From positions 1,550,001 through 1,614,000 of the forward strand of contig NZ_CP109965.1 of the NCBI RefSeq assembly GCF_026725475.1: 64,000 nucleotides of DNA, in the 5' to 3' direction. The position numbers were made by a program, and so were the translations under genes. Source of the stretch: Catenovulum adriaticum. GTDB lineage: Bacteria; Pseudomonadota; Gammaproteobacteria; Enterobacterales; Alteromonadaceae. This document shows, piece by piece, positions 16,997-26,439 of the stretch. Under the pieces are notes generated by a model. The model worked only from the letters and a program-made list of their open reading frames with translations. It did not search any database and had not been told where the DNA came from. Position 1 is the first letter of the stretch, and each line of letters begins with the position of its first letter.

Positions 16997-18475
16997 TTAT
17001 GCAAGCAACTGAGAGATAATATGAGCTTCTTTAACCCCAGTCAGCTTTTGGTTTAAGCCCTGAAAACGATAGTTCAAATCATGATGATTAAAACCTAATA
17101 AATACAATAAAGTTGCATGAAAATCATGAATACTAACGGGATCTTTAACTATGTCATAACCCATATCGTCAGTCTGCCCATGACTATATCCGGCTTTTAC
17201 ACCCGCCCCTGCCATCCACATTGTGTATGCATTTGGATGGTGATCACGACCCGCAAACGCATTATCAACACCACCACGATTTTCCTGCATTGGAGTACGG
17301 CCAAACTCACCGCCCCAGATAACGAGTGTGTCTTCTAACAAACCTCTGCTTTTTAAATCCGCTAATAAAGCGGCAATCGGCTGGTCGATTTGGCGACATT
17401 TATCTAAAAACCCCATATCTAACGCTTCACTTTTATTGCTGCCGTGCGAATCCCAGCCATAATCAAACAACTGGATAAAACGCACGTCTCGTTCGGCTAA
17501 ACGTCGGGCTAACAAACAATTATTAGCAAAACTCGCTTGGCTGGGTTTTGCCCCGTAGGCGGCTAAAGTTTTTTCTGATTCTTGCTCAATCGAAAACGCA
17601 TCTGAGGCCTCCAGTTGCATTCGATACGCCATTTCATATTGCGCCACACGAGTTAAAGTTTCAGGATCGCCTTCCGCTTGATAATTCTGTTGATTTAAAT
17701 TTTTTAAACCATCTAACAAAACTCGTCTAAGTGAGCGCGAAACCTGTTCCGGATTACTTAAATACAAAATTGGATCACCTTGTGAACGGCAACGCACCCC
17801 TTGATAAGCACTGGGCAAATAACCCGAACCCCAAAGTTGTTTGCCACCATCTGGGTCACGGCTGCCAGACACCAGCACCATATAACCGGGCAAATTTTGA
17901 TTCATGCTACCTAAACCATAAGTTGCCCAAGCTCCAATGGATGGATGGCCAGACAAAGCATTGCCGGTATGCGCCAATATTTGTGCAGGCGCATGGTTAA
18001 ATTGGTCAGTGTGCATAGATTTAATAAAACACAAATCGTCGGCATGTTTTTGCAAATGAGGTAAACAATCTGAAATCCAAGCGCCACTTTGTCCATGCTG
18101 TGAAAAGTTGGCTTTAGGCCCTAATAAGCTGGGCCGTCCCGAAATAAACGCAAAACGTTTACCGGCTAAAAATTCATCAGGACACAGTTTGCCATCGTAT
18201 TTTGCAAGCTCGGGTTTATAATCAAAAAGTTCAAGTTGACTAGGCGCACCCGCCATATGCATATAAATAACGCGTTTTACCTTACTTGGATATTGTGGTG
18301 GAAGTGGCGCTAACGGCTGACTCATAGGGCGACTAAAATTAAGCTGAGTTTCACTGCCAAACGCATTCGTTGGCATGGCTGAGGCCAAAAAAGCACTACT
18401 TAACAAACGGCCACTGCCCAATAAAAACTCTCGCCGAGTTTGCTGCTGCAATTGCTGATATAAAAAGTTTTTCAT
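16997..18475 (-). CDS. DUF1501 family Tat-exported protein
   Basis: This 492-residue protein starts with a twin-arginine signal (QQTRREFLLGSGRLLSSAF, RRxFLL core), so it should fold in the cytosol, perhaps with a cofactor or metal, before export. DUF1501 is related to the sulfatase/alkaline phosphatase fold: visible landmarks are RVIYMHMAGAPSQLELFDYKPEL, MHTDQFNHAPAQILAHTG, QLFDYGWDSHGSN, LVIWGGEFGRTPMQENRGG and GRDHHPNAYTMWMAG. Family function is undetermined. In planctomycetes DUF1501 genes almost always follow DUF1549/DUF1553 cytochrome genes, as here (3-bp gap), which suggests the two work as a pair. Confidence 0.9.
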   Translation of the reverse strand: MKNFLYQQLQQQTRREFLLGSGRLLSSAFLASAMPTNAFGSETQLNFSRPMSQPLAPLPPQYPSKVKRVIYMHMAGAPSQLELFDYKPELAKYDGKLCPDEFLAGKRFAFISGRPSLLGPKANFSQHGQSGAWISDCLPHLQKHADDLCFIKSMHTDQFNHAPAQILAHTGNALSGHPSIGAWATYGLGSMNQNLPGYMVLVSGSRDPDGGKQLWGSGYLPSAYQGVRCRSQGDPILYLSNPEQVSRSLRRVLLDGLKNLNQQNYQAEGDPETLTRVAQYEMAYRMQLEASDAFSIEQESEKTLAAYGAKPSQASFANNCLLARRLAERDVRFIQLFDYGWDSHGSNKSEALDMGFLDKCRQIDQPIAALLADLKSRGLLEDTLVIWGGEFGRTPMQENRGGVDNAFAGRDHHPNAYTMWMAGAGVKAGYSHGQTDDMGYDIVKDPVSIHDFHATLLYLLGFNHHDLNYRFQGLNQKLTGVKEAHIISQLLA

Positions 18476-18478
18476 AAT

Positions 18479-21400
18479 TTACCTTGTTAACGCCGAATCC
18501 AAGTTAAACAAAAGTGTCCCTATCTGGCTAAATGCCAAAGTTTGATCCTGCTCTGCGGTTTGTAAAAGCGCCAGCCAAGTTTGTTTTAACTCGCTCAGTT
18601 CATCTGGCGTGGGTGGACGCGAGGTCACTTTTAAAAACGCCTGCTGCAAAGTCTGTTCAATATTCTTGTTGGCTAAATAGTCTTTTTGTAATAAGCCACC
18701 CAGCGCATTGCTTGCTTCAACATAAACCGGATCGTTTAAGGTCACTAAAGCTTGCAAAGGTGTATTAGTTGCAATGCGTTTACCGTGGCTAATTTCGCGG
18801 GTTTCCATATCAAAGGTTAAAAAGCTTGGGTAGATATACGCGCGTTTAATAAAAGTATAAATTGCCCGTCGGTACCGGTTTTTGCCTTCTGCGCTCTGCC
18901 AATCTTTAATCACCCGCCCCATGCGTCCCCATATGCCTTCAGGCTGCGGTGGCATGACAGGTTTACCAAACATCTCTGGGTTAAATAACTCACTGCTAAG
19001 CAGCGCTTGATCGCGCACCATTTCGGCCGTTAAACGGCGTTTTTTAGCTCTGGATAACCAAATATTTTGTGGGTCTTGTTGAATATCTGCAGCGCTCGCA
19101 TCAGACGACTGTCGGTAGGTTTCACTCATTACCATCAGCTTAAGTAATTTTTTAATATCCCACTGGTAGTCATTTTGAAAAGTCAGCGCTAAATAATCTA
19201 ACAATTCAGGATGGCTTGGTAATTCGCCCGAGCTACCAAAATCGCCGACAGTGCTGACTAAACCTCGGCCAAACAACTGCTGCCAAAAATGGTTAACCGC
19301 AACCCGCGCGGTTAAGGGTTGCTCTTTTTGAAAAAACCAATTGGCTAACGCTAAACGATCTACTTTTTGTTGTTCAGCTAACGATGGAAAAATTGCGGGT
19401 GTGCTCGGTTTTAACAATGGCCCCTGTTTAGCTAAAAAGTTACCACGGGAAAACAAGGCTGTACCACGCTGATTATAATCATCCTGCGCTTGCATAATAG
19501 GTAACTGAGTACCTTTAACTGGTTTTAGCTGCTGGCTAACTTGCTGATATTCTGTAATGAGCTGCGAACGTTCTGGGCTCTTGGCATATTCAATTAAACC
19601 TGTATCCGAGCTAACTGCAATCCTAAAACGATGCAGCTCAGACGGCATGCCTTCGTTTAAGTTACGATACTGATATTGTTTTATCACTACCTCAAACGAC
19701 TCACCCGCAGTCAGTTGCACTGGCTCTGCAAATACCGCAATGCTCTCAATGGGTGAAAACAACCTGTGACTATATAAACCATTCGCTGCACCGATATTAT
19801 TGCCCTCTGCCAAACGGCGCAGCTGATCACCAATAGATTCACCCTGCAAACTCATAAAATCTTTAATGATTAATTTTTCCGCTTGACCATTTTTACTGAC
19901 TTTATAAATATCGATATGATCAAGTGACACCGAAAATTCTGGGGTATGCCGCGCTTTTTTTTCATTCAGTGGTAGCGCAGATAACTTGATCGCTGAGACC
20001 GACTGTTTTTGCTCAAGCGCTTGTGTGGTTAAAATAAGCCGTGTTTTAGCGCTAAAGGTATTTTTGTGGTTAAATTCCCCATTAACAACCTGCATGGGTT
20101 CAGGCTGGTAATTTGCTGCATTTAATTGTGCCAACATTGCTTCGCGTTTTTTTAAATCACGTTTAGCATACATCAAAGGATATTTTTGTTTGTCCGGATC
20201 TAAGGTTTCTAGCCGTTTTTTTAACCCAAATATTTCATCTTGCAAGGCCGTTTTATCATCAGTAAGCGCTTTAACAATAGGCAACTTTGTCCAATCATTT
20301 ACTGAGTTATTAAGCTTGTGTGTTTGTGCTAAAGCGACATTTTCCAGTTCGTTTAAACGTATCTGCCAGTCAAATGCCTTGTTTTGCATCTTTTTATCAT
20401 CGGCAATTAATAAATGCGGGCCATCATGGCGTCGGTCAGCATCTCGTGTCGTATTAAAAAAGGCTAACGATTGATAATATTCTTCATGTTCTATCGGATC
20501 ATAAGGATGTGAATGGCACTGCACACACTCCATGGTTATGCCATTAATCGCTTGCCAAGTCGTGGCAACTCTATCCATTACAGCAATTACTCTAAATTCT
20601 TCATCATCTGTGCCGCCTTCACTATTGACTGGGGTTTGACGATGAAAACTGGTTGCAATCAAATCTTGCATGCTTTTATTAGGCAATAAATCGCCCGCCA
20701 ATTGTTTAATCACAAATTGATCATATGGCAGGTTTTGATTAAACGCTTTGATCACCCAATCACGATATGGCCAGCTGGCGCGGTATTCATCTCGGGTGTA
20801 ACCCTGACTATCTGCATAACGCGCTAAATCTAACCACATCGCAGCCCAGCGCTCACCAAAATGTGGCGACGCCAACAAACGGTCAACTTGTTTTTCGTAG
20901 GCTGTAGCTGTGTTATCGCTAATAAAATCTTCGATTTCAGCTAAGCTTGGTGGCATACCAATGAGATCTAAACTTAACCGCCGAAGTTGACGATACTTAT
21001 CCGCTCGTGGATTCATTTGCAGATTTTGCGCTTGCAAAGAGTGTTCAACAAATTGATCAATAGGATGCCCAGTTTTGCCCATCTTAGCTGGCAGCTCTGT
21101 TTTAACCGGCTTTTTAAACGCCCAGTGTTTTTCCCACTTAGCGCCTTGTTTTATCCATAATTTAAGCTTTTGGATTTTTTCTTCAGACAAAGGTGGCGCA
21201 TTGTACGGCATGCGTAAACTTATATCCTGAGTCTCTAAACGCGCAATCAGCTCTGACCCGTCAGGATCGCCGGGTTTAATGGTTAAACGGCCTGAGTGCC
21301 CACGTGCATACGCTTCTTTTTGATAAACAAAAGACACACCTGCTTGTTTACTCACACCACCATGACACCCAGTGCAATGCTCGGTTAATATCGGCCGAAT

Positions 21401-21508
21401 ATCTTTATTAAAACTGATCACAGGCTCAGACTTTGTCTCTGAGTCTGTTTGACAGCCCTGTGTTAAATAGGTCAAAAACAAAAGGCATATAAGTTTTTGC
21501 AAGCGCAT
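18479..21508 (-). CDS. PSC1-DUF1549-DUF1553 lipoprotein (planctomycete-type cytochrome)
   Basis: This 1009-residue protein has a lipoprotein signal (LTYLTQGC, Cys19). A PSC1 domain follows with haem site C45-T-G-C48-H49 in DIRPILTEHCTGCHGG. DUF1549 covers about 135-350 (FVEHSLQAQNLQMNPRADK, GERWAAMWLDLARYADSQGY) and includes a second CxxCH, TMECVQCHSHPYDPIEHEEYY. A long linker holds a possible carbohydrate-binding-like section (about 470-660). DUF1553 covers about 725-985 (LANWFFQKEQPLTARVAVN, FGRGLVSTVGDFGSSGELPS, RLTAEMVRDQALL, TPLQALVTLNDP). The architecture is abundant in Planctomycetes and sporadic in marine gammaproteobacteria, which is one reason to suspect transfer. Its enzymatic role is unknown; two c haems imply electron transfer. 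Confidence 0.92.
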   Translation of the reverse strand: MRLQKLICLLFLTYLTQGCQTDSETKSEPVISFNKDIRPILTEHCTGCHGGVSKQAGVSFVYQKEAYARGHSGRLTIKPGDPDGSELIARLETQDISLRMPYNAPPLSEEKIQKLKLWIKQGAKWEKHWAFKKPVKTELPAKMGKTGHPIDQFVEHSLQAQNLQMNPRADKYRQLRRLSLDLIGMPPSLAEIEDFISDNTATAYEKQVDRLLASPHFGERWAAMWLDLARYADSQGYTRDEYRASWPYRDWVIKAFNQNLPYDQFVIKQLAGDLLPNKSMQDLIATSFHRQTPVNSEGGTDDEEFRVIAVMDRVATTWQAINGITMECVQCHSHPYDPIEHEEYYQSLAFFNTTRDADRRHDGPHLLIADDKKMQNKAFDWQIRLNELENVALAQTHKLNNSVNDWTKLPIVKALTDDKTALQDEIFGLKKRLETLDPDKQKYPLMYAKRDLKKREAMLAQLNAANYQPEPMQVVNGEFNHKNTFSAKTRLILTTQALEQKQSVSAIKLSALPLNEKKARHTPEFSVSLDHIDIYKVSKNGQAEKLIIKDFMSLQGESIGDQLRRLAEGNNIGAANGLYSHRLFSPIESIAVFAEPVQLTAGESFEVVIKQYQYRNLNEGMPSELHRFRIAVSSDTGLIEYAKSPERSQLITEYQQVSQQLKPVKGTQLPIMQAQDDYNQRGTALFSRGNFLAKQGPLLKPSTPAIFPSLAEQQKVDRLALANWFFQKEQPLTARVAVNHFWQQLFGRGLVSTVGDFGSSGELPSHPELLDYLALTFQNDYQWDIKKLLKLMVMSETYRQSSDASAADIQQDPQNIWLSRAKKRRLTAEMVRDQALLSSELFNPEMFGKPVMPPQPEGIWGRMGRVIKDWQSAEGKNRYRRAIYTFIKRAYIYPSFLTFDMETREISHGKRIATNTPLQALVTLNDPVYVEASNALGGLLQKDYLANKNIEQTLQQAFLKVTSRPPTPDELSELKQTWLALLQTAEQDQTLAFSQIGTLLFNLDSALTR

Positions 21509-21511
21509 TAA

Positions 21512-22540
21512 TTACTCCACTAAACTCAGGTCAAAGCGTAAAATACGGCCCCATTTGTTATATTCCGAAATATACAAGTTGCCTTTTGAATCAAAACTAA
21601 TGCCGTGGGGTGAGGTAAAAATACCATGACGCCATTTTTCTGGAGGGGTTTTATTTTTGTCGGTTTCACTGCGGTTATTATTGGTGCCTAAATGCTGGAT
21701 CACGACACCTTGTTTATCTAAAATTGTGACTCGACCCGAAATTTCAGCAACCGCCGCATATCCGTTAAAAAAATCAATAGCGCTGGGGCGGCGTAAGTTA
21801 GTGGCATAATCACCAATTAAATGCCCTTCAAGGGTTAAATGCACCAATCTATGATTTGCTCTATCGGCACATAAAATCCGATTATCTTGGTATCTAGGGT
21901 CAATATAAATTTTATGGCAATTATTAAATTTCCAAGGTGCTTCACGACCACCAAAAGTCGTAATATATTGGCCGTCAGCCGAAAATTTATGGATGTAGTC
22001 TAAACCATACCCATCCACGACAAATAATTCCCCTTGTTGATTAACAGCAGTGGCGGTTAAACGCAGTGGTCGTGGCATCCAGCCTTTGGCGTTTTTAACC
22101 TGAGGTTTTTGATATTTTTTGGGGATCTGAGACAAAGCATCTATGTTTAAAACACGCTCGCCGGATAAACGCATTTTAAAGATTTTATGGCCAGACATTT
22201 CAGCCCCATAAATAAACTCTTCGCCGCTTGCATCCGCCTGAATTACAAAACCATGAATATCTTTCGGCGCATTTGGCACATTGTTTAAATATTCACCTTG
22301 TTGATTGTATATTTGAATGCCGCCGTTAGGACCTATCACACTGACATATACATCACCATTTTTGGCAACATCAATGCCACCATGTGAGTTGCCAACTTGA
22401 CTGCGGCCATCCGCCAACAAGGGCCAAGCATCCGCTTGGCTAGCCTGGTGATATATTTCATTATGGGCTTTAAGTGCGGGGTTAAATACTAAAAAAGCCA
22501 ACAGAATTACAGCTTGTATTTTTATCATAGGATTTGCCAT
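21512..22540 (-). CDS. Exported NHL-repeat six-bladed beta-propeller protein
   Basis: This 342-residue protein has a signal peptide (IQAVILLAFLVFNPALKAHN) and about six NHL/propeller repeats: GGIDVAKNGDVYVSVIGPNGGIQIYNQ, GEFIYGAEMSGHKIFKM-like segments, ATAVNQQGELFVVDGYGLDYIHKFSADG, ILCADRANHRLVHLTLEG, AVAEISGRVTILDKQG and HGISFDSKGNLYISEYNKWGRI. The arrangement resembles peptidyl-alpha-hydroxyglycine lyase-like and SMP-30-like propellers, but I see no decisive catalytic motif. It is the first gene of the segment running to cytochrome b (3-bp gap to the next gene), downstream of paired direct repeats that may bind the AraC regulator. It may bind or process the ligand of the pathway. Confidence 0.8.
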   Translation of the reverse strand: MANPMIKIQAVILLAFLVFNPALKAHNEIYHQASQADAWPLLADGRSQVGNSHGGIDVAKNGDVYVSVIGPNGGIQIYNQQGEYLNNVPNAPKDIHGFVIQADASGEEFIYGAEMSGHKIFKMRLSGERVLNIDALSQIPKKYQKPQVKNAKGWMPRPLRLTATAVNQQGELFVVDGYGLDYIHKFSADGQYITTFGGREAPWKFNNCHKIYIDPRYQDNRILCADRANHRLVHLTLEGHLIGDYATNLRRPSAIDFFNGYAAVAEISGRVTILDKQGVVIQHLGTNNNRSETDKNKTPPEKWRHGIFTSPHGISFDSKGNLYISEYNKWGRILRFDLSLVE

Positions 22541-22596
22541 TGTGTTTTTTATCTTTGTATTTAAAAGACTAGATTAAATGGCAAATTTAAACCTCT

Positions 22597-22629
22597 AAAA
22601 TATAAACTTCCTTACTACAAAATATAAAC
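22597..22629 (-). promoter_or_regulatory. Paired 11-bp direct repeats, candidate AraC-family operator
   Basis: The motif AAAATATAAAC occurs at 22597-22607 and again at 22619-22629, a 22-bp period, so both copies face the same side of the helix. They lie 57-89 bp upstream of the NHL gene in the only sizeable gap of the cluster, next to the regulator gene. Direct repeats spaced about two helical turns are the usual AraC-family dimer site. Confidence 0.5.
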
Positions 22630-22654
22630 ATTTAAAAAAGTAAATATAATTCAA

Positions 22655-23998
22655 CTAGTTATCATCTAAATTTTGTTTATATTGGCCAGGTGTGCAACCT
22701 ACTTGTTTTTTAAAAACCGTATTAAAATAATTAGAATTGTTAAAACCCACCGCAAATGCGGTTTCTGTTATTGAATGACTTTTTAGCAGATATTTGGCTT
22801 TTTCGATGCGAACTTGGGCCAAATATTGATTCAGCGTTTGCCCAACTTGAGCTTTAAACACCCGCATTAAATGGCCTTTACTTAAGCCTACTTGAGAGGC
22901 AATGGTCTCAATATCTATGGCTTGGTGAGCATGTTCAAAGATATAAGTTTTAGCTTGTTCAACCTGTTTTTTAATGCGTAAGTCAGCACTTTGGCTTAAC
23001 AGATCTGAATATTCAGCAGCTTCTTCGGCCACTAACCGACTTAACTCGGCCATATCGCGGCTACTATCTATGGCTTGGTTTTTTTCTTGATGTCGCAGCA
23101 TTAAACTACTGGAATCGCCACCGGCTTCAATGCTTGAATCTGTCAGCCGATTTAAAATATCGCGCACTCGCATTTTATAAAGCTCTAAATCACCGTCCGA
23201 GGTTTTTTCCAGCTTGCTGAGTAGCGCTCTGATTTCTTCAGTTTTTTCAGCACTGCTTGATTTTATTTGAAAGAATAATTCATCTTTTAATAGCGCCGCT
23301 TTGCCTTTGATATTGCGAATATTTTGAAACACCGCATACGCCCAGCATAAAGCACACACCACAGAGCCGGTATAATACAGCCAATAATCGATATATCCTG
23401 CACTGCCTAAAAAGAACAACAAAGCAAAACTTAATGCACCCACCAAAAACAGGCTTAACTGAGTTTGTCGTGGGCTGCTGTGAACTTTTATTAACAGCAA
23501 TAAACAAGGTAATAACAGCAAGCTAAAGCCAGCCCAAATTTGCACTTGATGTGCAACGTACTGATGCTGCTTTGGCAAAAGCTGCGCCGTTAACGCGAGT
23601 GGCTCAAAAGCCCCCTGAAAAACGCCCATAAAATAAACATACAATAGCCCAAATAAAGCGCCAACTAACCATGGGGGATATAATAGATAGGCAGACCGTT
23701 TAATGCCGGCGTGTAAGCTGGCCCCTATTACTAAAGCTGGCATACCCAGCGCAAATAATAAAAACACTCGGCTGTATAATAACCAGATTGAGATTTCAGG
23801 CGCAGAAAAGTGTTGCAGTGAGCGGCCAAATAAAAAATACGCAAGGCAAGCCAAAAAAAGCAGATAATAACCATACTCTCGGCTGATTTGCCTGCGCACT
23901 AAAATAAAATATATCATCACAGAAACAATGATCTGTGATGATATAACTGGCATCACTAAAAATCTAAATAGCGTTGCACTATCAGTAAAAAATTCCAT
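22655..23998 (-). CDS. Membrane-bound AraC family transcriptional regulator
   Basis: This 447-residue protein has seven N-terminal membrane helices (about 8-230: VMPVISSQIIVSVMIYFILV through YWLYYTGSVVCALCWAYAVF), a linker with predicted coiled coil (about 235-330), and a C-terminal AraC DNA-binding domain (about 345-447). Both helix-turn-helix motifs are clear: IETIASQVGLSKGHLMRVFK and ITETAFAVGFNNSNYFNTVFKK, ending CTPGQYKQ. A 7-TM AraC layout suggests direct sensing of an extracytoplasmic or membrane signal. It lies 11 bp after the PVC-type cytochrome gene on the same strand and probably controls the cluster, including the downstream segment behind the paired repeats. Confidence 0.88.
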   Translation of the reverse strand: MEFFTDSATLFRFLVMPVISSQIIVSVMIYFILVRRQISREYGYYLLFLACLAYFLFGRSLQHFSAPEISIWLLYSRVFLLFALGMPALVIGASLHAGIKRSAYLLYPPWLVGALFGLLYVYFMGVFQGAFEPLALTAQLLPKQHQYVAHQVQIWAGFSLLLLPCLLLLIKVHSSPRQTQLSLFLVGALSFALLFFLGSAGYIDYWLYYTGSVVCALCWAYAVFQNIRNIKGKAALLKDELFFQIKSSSAEKTEEIRALLSKLEKTSDGDLELYKMRVRDILNRLTDSSIEAGGDSSSLMLRHQEKNQAIDSSRDMAELSRLVAEEAAEYSDLLSQSADLRIKKQVEQAKTYIFEHAHQAIDIETIASQVGLSKGHLMRVFKAQVGQTLNQYLAQVRIEKAKYLLKSHSITETAFAVGFNNSNYFNTVFKKQVGCTPGQYKQNLDDN

Positions 23999-24009
23999 CT
24001 ATTAATTGA

Positions 24010-26430
24010 TTAAAAATCTTCCTGTTTATAAGGCTGCTGTCGATCTTTAGTGTTTTCGCGAACCTGTTTAATGAGTTCAGGTTCAACATGGCTGCCTGTA
24101 TCCGCATTGTTACCCCAAGCATTACGAATATAAGTCGCAATTGCAGCTAAATCTCGGTCACTAATATCTGGGCGAGCAGCCAATCCAGGCATTACCGCCG
24201 AAGTTTGCCAAAGTGTTCTTTTAACCCAAATTGGACCAGATAAACCATGCAACAAAACTTTAGCAAGCTTTTCTTTTTCTTCAATAACCCATTGGCTACC
24301 CCAGAAGGTTGGACCTAAACCATCTATGCCGTTGCCATCTGCCCCATGACAGCCAAAACAAGCGGCTGGCCCCGAATATAACTGTTTACCTTCATCATAT
24401 AAGGTTTGGCCGAGTTCACTTAATTGCGCTCGGTTGGTTCGGTCCGCTGGTTTTTTACCTAAGTTATTTAATATATACATAAGTTCAGCATCCGGATGCT
24501 GATCGCCTAGTTTTTCGATAAATGCTTTGCTGCGAGTGCCTAAACCACTAACAACGACATCTCGCACAAGGGGTTTACCTAAATATAAATCTAATACTTT
24601 TAGGTTTAATTCAATCGCTGAATCAGGGATCAATCTGGCAGAAACTGCGGCTGCTTGTAACGCCAAATCATAATCTTTGGCAATAAGGTTTTTCAACACC
24701 CCAATTAGCTTAGTTTGCTCAGATTCTGGGATCGCATCCGATACCGCAATGGCGGTTGCCGCAATTTGTTTATTCTGGTGATGTAAAGCATCTTGCAGGC
24801 TTTGTAAGTCTACGCCGTTAAGTGCATGCAAAGTCCATAATAAATTAGCAACAGCCGGAAAATCATCTGATTGCAAAGCCGTATTCAACGCCTCTTTAAG
24901 TGGTTGAATGATGGTTTGATCTGGCTCACTTTGAATAATTAAACGCCGTGCTGTATCACGCCACCAACCATTTTTATGGCTTAAATAAGGCGCTAACTGT
25001 GCACCGCTTTTGCCGATCATCTTAGGTTGTGCACCACGCGCCTTTTCTGCCCATCTAACCCGATAAATACGGCCCATGGTATTGTTATTTTTATCCAAAT
25101 CACGCGCTTTAATTTGCTCACTTAAATAAGTGGTTAAAAATTCTTTATGCTGCAAAATGCCATGGTACATATCTAAAAAATAAATAGTGCCATCCGGCGC
25201 TGTATACATATTAACGGGTCTAAAGCGCTCATCGGTAGAGGCTAACAACTCGTGGCCTGGATAAATTAACTCACCTGCCATTTTGCCTAAGTTTTGTTTA
25301 ACATAGCGCGCCGAAATTAAGTTAGCTGCTGGGCCTGGAGTTAAGCCCATGCCATAAAATTTTTCAGGGTAATTGTCGCCTCGATAAATTAAACTGCCGC
25401 TGGCGGCGGTAAAACCTTTAAGTTTGGCTTTATCTTCACCCTCTTCAATTAAAAAACCATCCATATAACCACGGTTTACCCCAGGGTTCATGCGAGCAGG
25501 GTAAATATTGGGTGGGCCAATTCGATCGGCTTTATTTTTTGGCCAAAAACCTGGATTTTGTGTCAGGGTACCGGGCAGCAGGTATTCGCCCTGCAATGGT
25601 GAACTATTGCCATTGTGATACAAACGACCAAAATCATCATGGGTTACCCCCCACTGACCACGATAATCTGTATTGGCTTTAACCATTTTCCAAAGATCAT
25701 TGCGGTAGATTTCTTTTGCACCTTTTGGCACCTCGGCATCGAGAGCTAACACCTGATATTTTTTATTACTTTTGGCGTTATAGTACCAATTATCTAAGTT
25801 ATACAGCATGGTATTAGGTTTATGCTCAAGGGTGCCACCTTTTGCATAAATGGGATCCACCACATCTCGTTTAACCAGTTTAACTTGGCCATTGTTTTCT
25901 TCAATTTGCGCAAAAAACAACTGGGTGTGGTCTGCGTACAATACGCCGCCTTTTACTAGGCTAATGGTTCTAGGTAATATTGCATCTGAGATCAACAAAG
26001 TACGTTTGTCCACCTTGCCATCGTTATTCTGATCTTCTAGCATCACAATATTGCCTTCAGGCACATGCTCACCATCACCATAGATATTTGGCATATAGCG
26101 CGTCATTTCTGCTACCCACATGCGCCCGTTGCCATCAAACGTCATCGCCACTGGGTTAAACACATTAGGCTCTGAGACCACAGGCTCAACCACAAAACCA
26201 TCCGCTACCTGCATGGCTTTTAATGAATCTTCAACTGATAAAATAGGCGCGGGTGGGATCTGATCTTTAGGGATCACATCTTTCATCACATGCCCCTTAC
26301 GATCTCCTTTCATTTTTCTAGGTTCTTGGGGTTCTTTATTAATTTCAGCTTTTTCAGCATCTTGCGCAAAGGTGGCAGGATGTACTAATAAATTAGCTGT
26401 GACTAAGGAGATAAGTAACTTGGTTTTCAT
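24010..26430 (-). CDS. PVC-type haem-binding dehydrogenase-like protein with C-terminal cytochrome c
   Basis: This 806-residue exported protein (signal peptide MKTKLLISLVTANLLVHPAT, cleaved near TFA) has three parts. Residues about 60-480 form the membrane-bound dehydrogenase-like propeller of PVC-type CxxCH proteins (ADGFVVEPVVSEPNVFNPVA, WVAEMTRYMPNIYGDGEHV, YRGQWGVTHDDFGRLYHNGN, LDMYHGILQHKEFLTTYL). Residues about 490-650 are helical HEAT-like repeats. Residues about 660-775 are a cytochrome c domain with haem site C691-F-G-C694-H695 and a later candidate Met ligand in SAVMPGLAARPDISDRDLAA. Such proteins are thought to oxidise sugars or alcohols, passing electrons to the haem; the substrate here is unknown. 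It sits 9 bp after the second DUF1080 gene. Confidence 0.88.
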   Translation of the reverse strand: MKTKLLISLVTANLLVHPATFAQDAEKAEINKEPQEPRKMKGDRKGHVMKDVIPKDQIPPAPILSVEDSLKAMQVADGFVVEPVVSEPNVFNPVAMTFDGNGRMWVAEMTRYMPNIYGDGEHVPEGNIVMLEDQNNDGKVDKRTLLISDAILPRTISLVKGGVLYADHTQLFFAQIEENNGQVKLVKRDVVDPIYAKGGTLEHKPNTMLYNLDNWYYNAKSNKKYQVLALDAEVPKGAKEIYRNDLWKMVKANTDYRGQWGVTHDDFGRLYHNGNSSPLQGEYLLPGTLTQNPGFWPKNKADRIGPPNIYPARMNPGVNRGYMDGFLIEEGEDKAKLKGFTAASGSLIYRGDNYPEKFYGMGLTPGPAANLISARYVKQNLGKMAGELIYPGHELLASTDERFRPVNMYTAPDGTIYFLDMYHGILQHKEFLTTYLSEQIKARDLDKNNNTMGRIYRVRWAEKARGAQPKMIGKSGAQLAPYLSHKNGWWRDTARRLIIQSEPDQTIIQPLKEALNTALQSDDFPAVANLLWTLHALNGVDLQSLQDALHHQNKQIAATAIAVSDAIPESEQTKLIGVLKNLIAKDYDLALQAAAVSARLIPDSAIELNLKVLDLYLGKPLVRDVVVSGLGTRSKAFIEKLGDQHPDAELMYILNNLGKKPADRTNRAQLSELGQTLYDEGKQLYSGPAACFGCHGADGNGIDGLGPTFWGSQWVIEEKEKLAKVLLHGLSGPIWVKRTLWQTSAVMPGLAARPDISDRDLAAIATYIRNAWGNNADTGSHVEPELIKQVRENTKDRQQPYKQEDF

Positions 26431-26439
26431 AATTTAGCC

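Noticed and set aside
17117..20474. Several plus-strand frames opposite the DUF1501 and DUF1553 genes
   Set aside because: They are antisense shadows of well-supported genes and encode no recognisable domain.
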